Shown: piece after piece, positions 22,899-25,409 of the stretch
Position numbering within the stretch: the first letter of the stretch is position 1
Layout: each line of letters opens with the position of its first letter
Assembly (NCBI GenBank): GCA_003641695.1
Contig: QNBL01000003.1
Coordinates: forward strand, 1-25,409
DNA from: Spirochaetota bacterium
Lineage (GTDB): Bacteria > Spirochaetota > Spirochaetia > B11-G9
Reading direction: 5' to 3'
Length of the DNA stretch: 25,409 nucleotides
The notes under the pieces: generated by a model
Databases searched by the model: none
Seen by the model: the letters and a program-made list of their open reading frames with translations, nothing else
What the model was told of the DNA's origin: nothing
Program-made: the position numbers and the translations under genes

Positions 22899-24191
22899 TT
22901 AATACTTCAGCGTAATTCCCGCCCCGACAAAGAGACCGGAATAGCTTTCAAACAGGTCGGTTACTGCAAGCATTGCAGCATATCCTCCCTCGGCAAAAAC
23001 CTTCATATTATCGCTTAACATATAACTTGCCGTAAACCTGGCATGCCCTCCAACGGAGGAGTAGATGACAATATCATCGGTATATTCACTTTCAATAATT
23101 GGAATAAGCAGCCCCATGGCCACATCTACCGAAGGGGTTAAATGAAGCCGCCCCCAATACCAGTTCAGCTCGCCTCCGGCGTAGACATTAACCGGAAAAA
23201 GAACAAGAAAATCGTTGTTTGCTCCAATGGGAACTTCCGCTCCAATAAAGGGTCTGAAAGAGAAAAAGCCCCTGGACACAATCTGCCGGAACCCCAGAGT
23301 AACTACCGGATTTTTCGAAGCTATATAGTTAACATACACCGGAGTTTCGAATCCCAGCCGGGGCACCTCGGTCAGCTGGTCGCCGATTTGGGGTTTGCGG
23401 GAGGAATAAAAAACCTGAGCAGTGGAAACCTCATCATAAACCTCTTTCACCACAAGAAGCCCGTTGTTCTTTTTAATTGTTCTTCCGGAGGAAAGCACCT
23501 GTTCCGTGACTATACGGTATTCATCTCCAAGTTTCACTCCCATGTTCTGTCCCAATTCAAGGACTACATCTCTTCCGATAAAATCAATTACCCCTGTCTT
23601 AAGCTGGAACTCCGGAATCTTTCTGATTTCGTATGAAAGCTGAAGAGGTATCCCCTCCACAGCCGCTTTTACCGCCGATTTGGGGGTATCATCAGTCCCG
23701 GATGTCTTGATCTGGAAGGATGCCATGGCTCTTCCTTCCGCTACGTTGATAAAAGTAAACGAGGTCTCTATCTCGGCTGCATAATCCCCGGAATCGTCAG
23801 CCTGAATATCATAGTAGGACATTACCGGTACGACAATAATAAACGATCCGGTCAGCTTGTTGAAATCCGCCTCGGTAAAGGTCTGTTCTCCAAGGCGGAC
23901 ACTCTCCGGTATCTCTATATTTTCACTCTTGATCTTTTTTATCTCATCAATAAAAGCGCCGACATCCGCAGCCTTCAGTCTGTACTGCGTTCCTATGACG
24001 TTAAACCTGTTCAAACTGATAAAGACGTTTTGAATGGACTGATCCACCAATCCCAGCGCTTCTTCCGGGATACTCCAGCCGGAGTAACTCAGTGCAAAAA
24101 TGGCGAGCTCTTTTCTTTCAGAGACTTCCTGTGAAAACGCACTGGATATAAAAATAACCAAACCAAGTATTAATGCCACGGCTTTCTTCAT
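22899..24191 (-). CDS. outer-membrane protein with FlgT-like periplasmic modules and C-terminal beta-barrel
   Basis: This 430-residue protein has a signal peptide (MKKAVALILGLVIFISSAFS, cleaved before Gln21). Residues about 28-190 show the TolB-N/CsgG/FlgT_M-like order: ELAIFALSYSGWSIPEEALG, then NVFISLNRFNVIG, then FIIVVPVMSYYDIQ. Residues about 198-280 resemble FlgT_C: GVIDFIGRDVVLELGQNMG, VKLGDEYRIV, NNGLLVVKEV and KPQIGDQL. From about 285 to the end the sequence alternates hydrophobic and polar residues with many aromatics and finishes in an aromatic (GLFVGAGITLKY), as in outer-membrane barrels recognised by BamA. The family name is not certain, and the barrel looks small (about eight strands). 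GAGG stands before the ATG. The next gene starts 17 bases later. Confidence 0.82.
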   Translation of the reverse strand: MKKAVALILGLVIFISSAFSQEVSERKELAIFALSYSGWSIPEEALGLVDQSIQNVFISLNRFNVIGTQYRLKAADVGAFIDEIKKIKSENIEIPESVRLGEQTFTEADFNKLTGSFIIVVPVMSYYDIQADDSGDYAAEIETSFTFINVAEGRAMASFQIKTSGTDDTPKSAVKAAVEGIPLQLSYEIRKIPEFQLKTGVIDFIGRDVVLELGQNMGVKLGDEYRIVTEQVLSSGRTIKKNNGLLVVKEVYDEVSTAQVFYSSRKPQIGDQLTEVPRLGFETPVYVNYIASKNPVVTLGFRQIVSRGFFSFRPFIGAEVPIGANNDFLVLFPVNVYAGGELNWYWGRLHLTPSVDVAMGLLIPIIESEYTDDIVIYSSVGGHARFTASYMLSDNMKVFAEGGYAAMLAVTDLFESYSGLFVGAGITLKY

Positions 24192-24200
24192 GTATCACCT

Positions 24201-25409
24201 CTATAAGTTACTGTCTAATTGTTCTGTTCTTTCTGCAACAACCTTCTTTTCCCCGGTATAAGCCAGTACCGATGCCACAGACAAGGATAGCTCCTGACCT
24301 GAATTGCGGATTCCTGTCTTCAAAGTATCCATACCCTCGAGGGAAACTGTTTTAACAGGTCCATCTTCTGCAGACACCTTCAGACTTCCTGATTCCGGGT
24401 TTACGGATATTTTGAATACCGGGTAATCAAGAGGATAAAGGATCTGCCGTGAGGCAGTACCTTCAGCCCTGCTCAAAGTCAGGACAAGGAATCCTTTCTG
24501 CCCCCGGTCCTGCAGATCGGTTTCAACAGTCATATCGGGAAAATCAATCTCCGTCTCAAAAAGGTTCAATTCCCCCTCCGGTAACAGGACAAGGGAACCG
24601 CCTTCAAGACGGATATTTGCAAGATCATCATTCAAATCGGTTATGGAAGGAGGAAGCTCCAGGCCGTCAAACCCCTCTGCAAAAACAATGCTGCCGTCAA
24701 CAGGGCTTCTCCGTAACATTCTGTTGAAAACAGTGTCATCCAGATTGGAATATATTCCAAAATAATCAATAAAACCGTTAAATCCTCCCAGGAAGGAAAC
24801 CCCGGAACCGGTCTTTCTGACAGGTTCGTACTTTACGGTTTCAGAATTTGAAAGCATCCCGTCTGCATACCACACAAAGGTTACTTCCTGCTCTGCGGGT
24901 ACCACACTGACAACAATCTCCCGGGCATCGGAGAAACGGATGTCTGACTTTACGCTAATCCTACCGCTTCCCTGCCTGAGGGATGCCGAATAAAATCCTT
25001 CAGAATTAATTTCAACATCAAACAGCTCTCCCGAATCATCTGTAACGCTAAAAATTCCGGACCCGGAGGCAGGCTCACGGGGAACAATTCCCAAAACTGC
25101 CGAGAAGGGGGCAAGAACGCCCTCCTCAGAGGGGAGAATATCCGCATCTATTACAATACCGTCATCCGTTGATAGTTTATACCCGAATCCGCCGCCGAAA
25201 AGTCCGGGGGCCGGGCTGCCTGCAAAGTAGGGGCTGTACTCATGAACGCCTTCATCTTTCAAGGTACCTTCAAGATTTAAAACCGCTTCCGCATGAGCTC
25301 CGGCACCAAGATCCAGTTTGTCAGTATTGATTCTGCGGGTAACAAAAACCTGAATGTTTCTATACCGGGGAGACGGGAAGTCGTAGGTTGTATCCGGAGC
25401 CATGGGAAA
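24201..25409 (-). CDS. LamG/concanavalin-like envelope protein, N-terminus outside the window
   Basis: At least 402 residues of a beta-rich protein are present. The frame runs open through the window end, and the ATG at 25403 has no ribosome site or signal peptide after it, so the true start lies beyond the edge. Residues about 90-220 of the visible part look like a LamG/concanavalin jelly-roll: LFDVEINSEGFYSASLRQGSG, REIVVSVVPAEQEVTFVWYADG, SFLGGFNGFIDYFGIYS. This type binds glycans or proteins at the cell surface. The rest is beta-rich without a clear family (VFAEGFDGLELPPSITDLND, NPESGSLKVSAEDGPVKTVS). It ends nine bases before the outer-membrane protein gene, so it shares that operon. It may be exported, but the signal cannot be seen here. 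Confidence 0.75.
   Translation of the reverse strand, partial: FPMAPDTTYDFPSPRYRNIQVFVTRRINTDKLDLGAGAHAEAVLNLEGTLKDEGVHEYSPYFAGSPAPGLFGGGFGYKLSTDDGIVIDADILPSEEGVLAPFSAVLGIVPREPASGSGIFSVTDDSGELFDVEINSEGFYSASLRQGSGRISVKSDIRFSDAREIVVSVVPAEQEVTFVWYADGMLSNSETVKYEPVRKTGSGVSFLGGFNGFIDYFGIYSNLDDTVFNRMLRRSPVDGSIVFAEGFDGLELPPSITDLNDDLANIRLEGGSLVLLPEGELNLFETEIDFPDMTVETDLQDRGQKGFLVLTLSRAEGTASRQILYPLDYPVFKISVNPESGSLKVSAEDGPVKTVSLEGMDTLKTGIRNSGQELSLSVASVLAYTGEKKVVAERTEQLDSNL

Noticed and set aside
1..25409. CRISPR arrays, tRNA, rRNA and riboswitches
   Set aside because: No regularly spaced repeats, cloverleaf-like sequences or known aptamer cores were seen; the gaps between genes are too short to hold most of them.

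Overview
The window looks like chromosomal DNA of a spirochaete, probably of the Spirochaetales/Treponema-like lineage. This is an inference from gene content: a diderm envelope gene set with lipoproteins and an outer-membrane barrel, a LysM membrane protein, a membrane-anchored TPR protein, an mnmE-mnmG-rsmG cluster and several proteins that I recognise only as spirochaete-type orphans. No rRNA, tRNA, CRISPR array or intact mobile element was seen. Gene density is very high, and most neighbours are separated by 2 to 28 bases or share ATGA stop/start overlaps.

Layout. Positions 1-754 (+): an Hsp20 small heat-shock protein, two stacked hairpins of which the second is an intrinsic terminator, and a small basic orphan. 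Positions 751-13076 (-): a ten-gene run read from a TTGACA-N17-TAGTCT promoter at 13106-13134. In transcription order it encodes an Hsp70-substrate-domain/TM/LysM fusion, an SLT lytic transglycosylase, UppP, FtsK, a class IV aminotransferase, an orphan, a DEAD-box helicase, an FGGY kinase, an HD protein and PlsC. Positions 13183-14562 (+): a membrane-anchored TPR protein whose C-terminus resembles a catalytically degenerate Mrr-type domain. Its promoter places the transcription start at or beside the ATG, so the mRNA appears to be leaderless. Positions 14540-18400 (-): mnmE, mnmG and rsmG (tRNA wobble-uridine modification plus 16S rRNA methylation), overlapping the TPR gene tail to tail. Positions 18489-18851 (+): a small coiled-coil protein.

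Positions 18859-20019 look like an accessory patch: an AT-richer gene for a secreted orphan, a regulatory-looking intergenic stretch and a transposase fragment. Positions 19997-25409 (-) hold a four-gene envelope operon: a LamG-like protein cut by the window edge, an outer-membrane protein, and two lipoproteins.

How the genes work together. The large operon centres on peptidoglycan and division: wall binding (LysM), glycan cleavage (SLT), lipid-carrier recycling (UppP) and chromosome translocation (FtsK), with phospholipid synthesis (PlsC) at its far end. The most interesting points are the Hsp70-substrate-domain/LysM fusion, the apparent scattering of FlgT-like modules (LPP20-like, TolB/CsgG-like and FlgT_C-like) over three adjacent envelope proteins, and the TPR/Mrr-like protein with its leaderless promoter. 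Family assignments come from reading motifs by eye; no database search was run.
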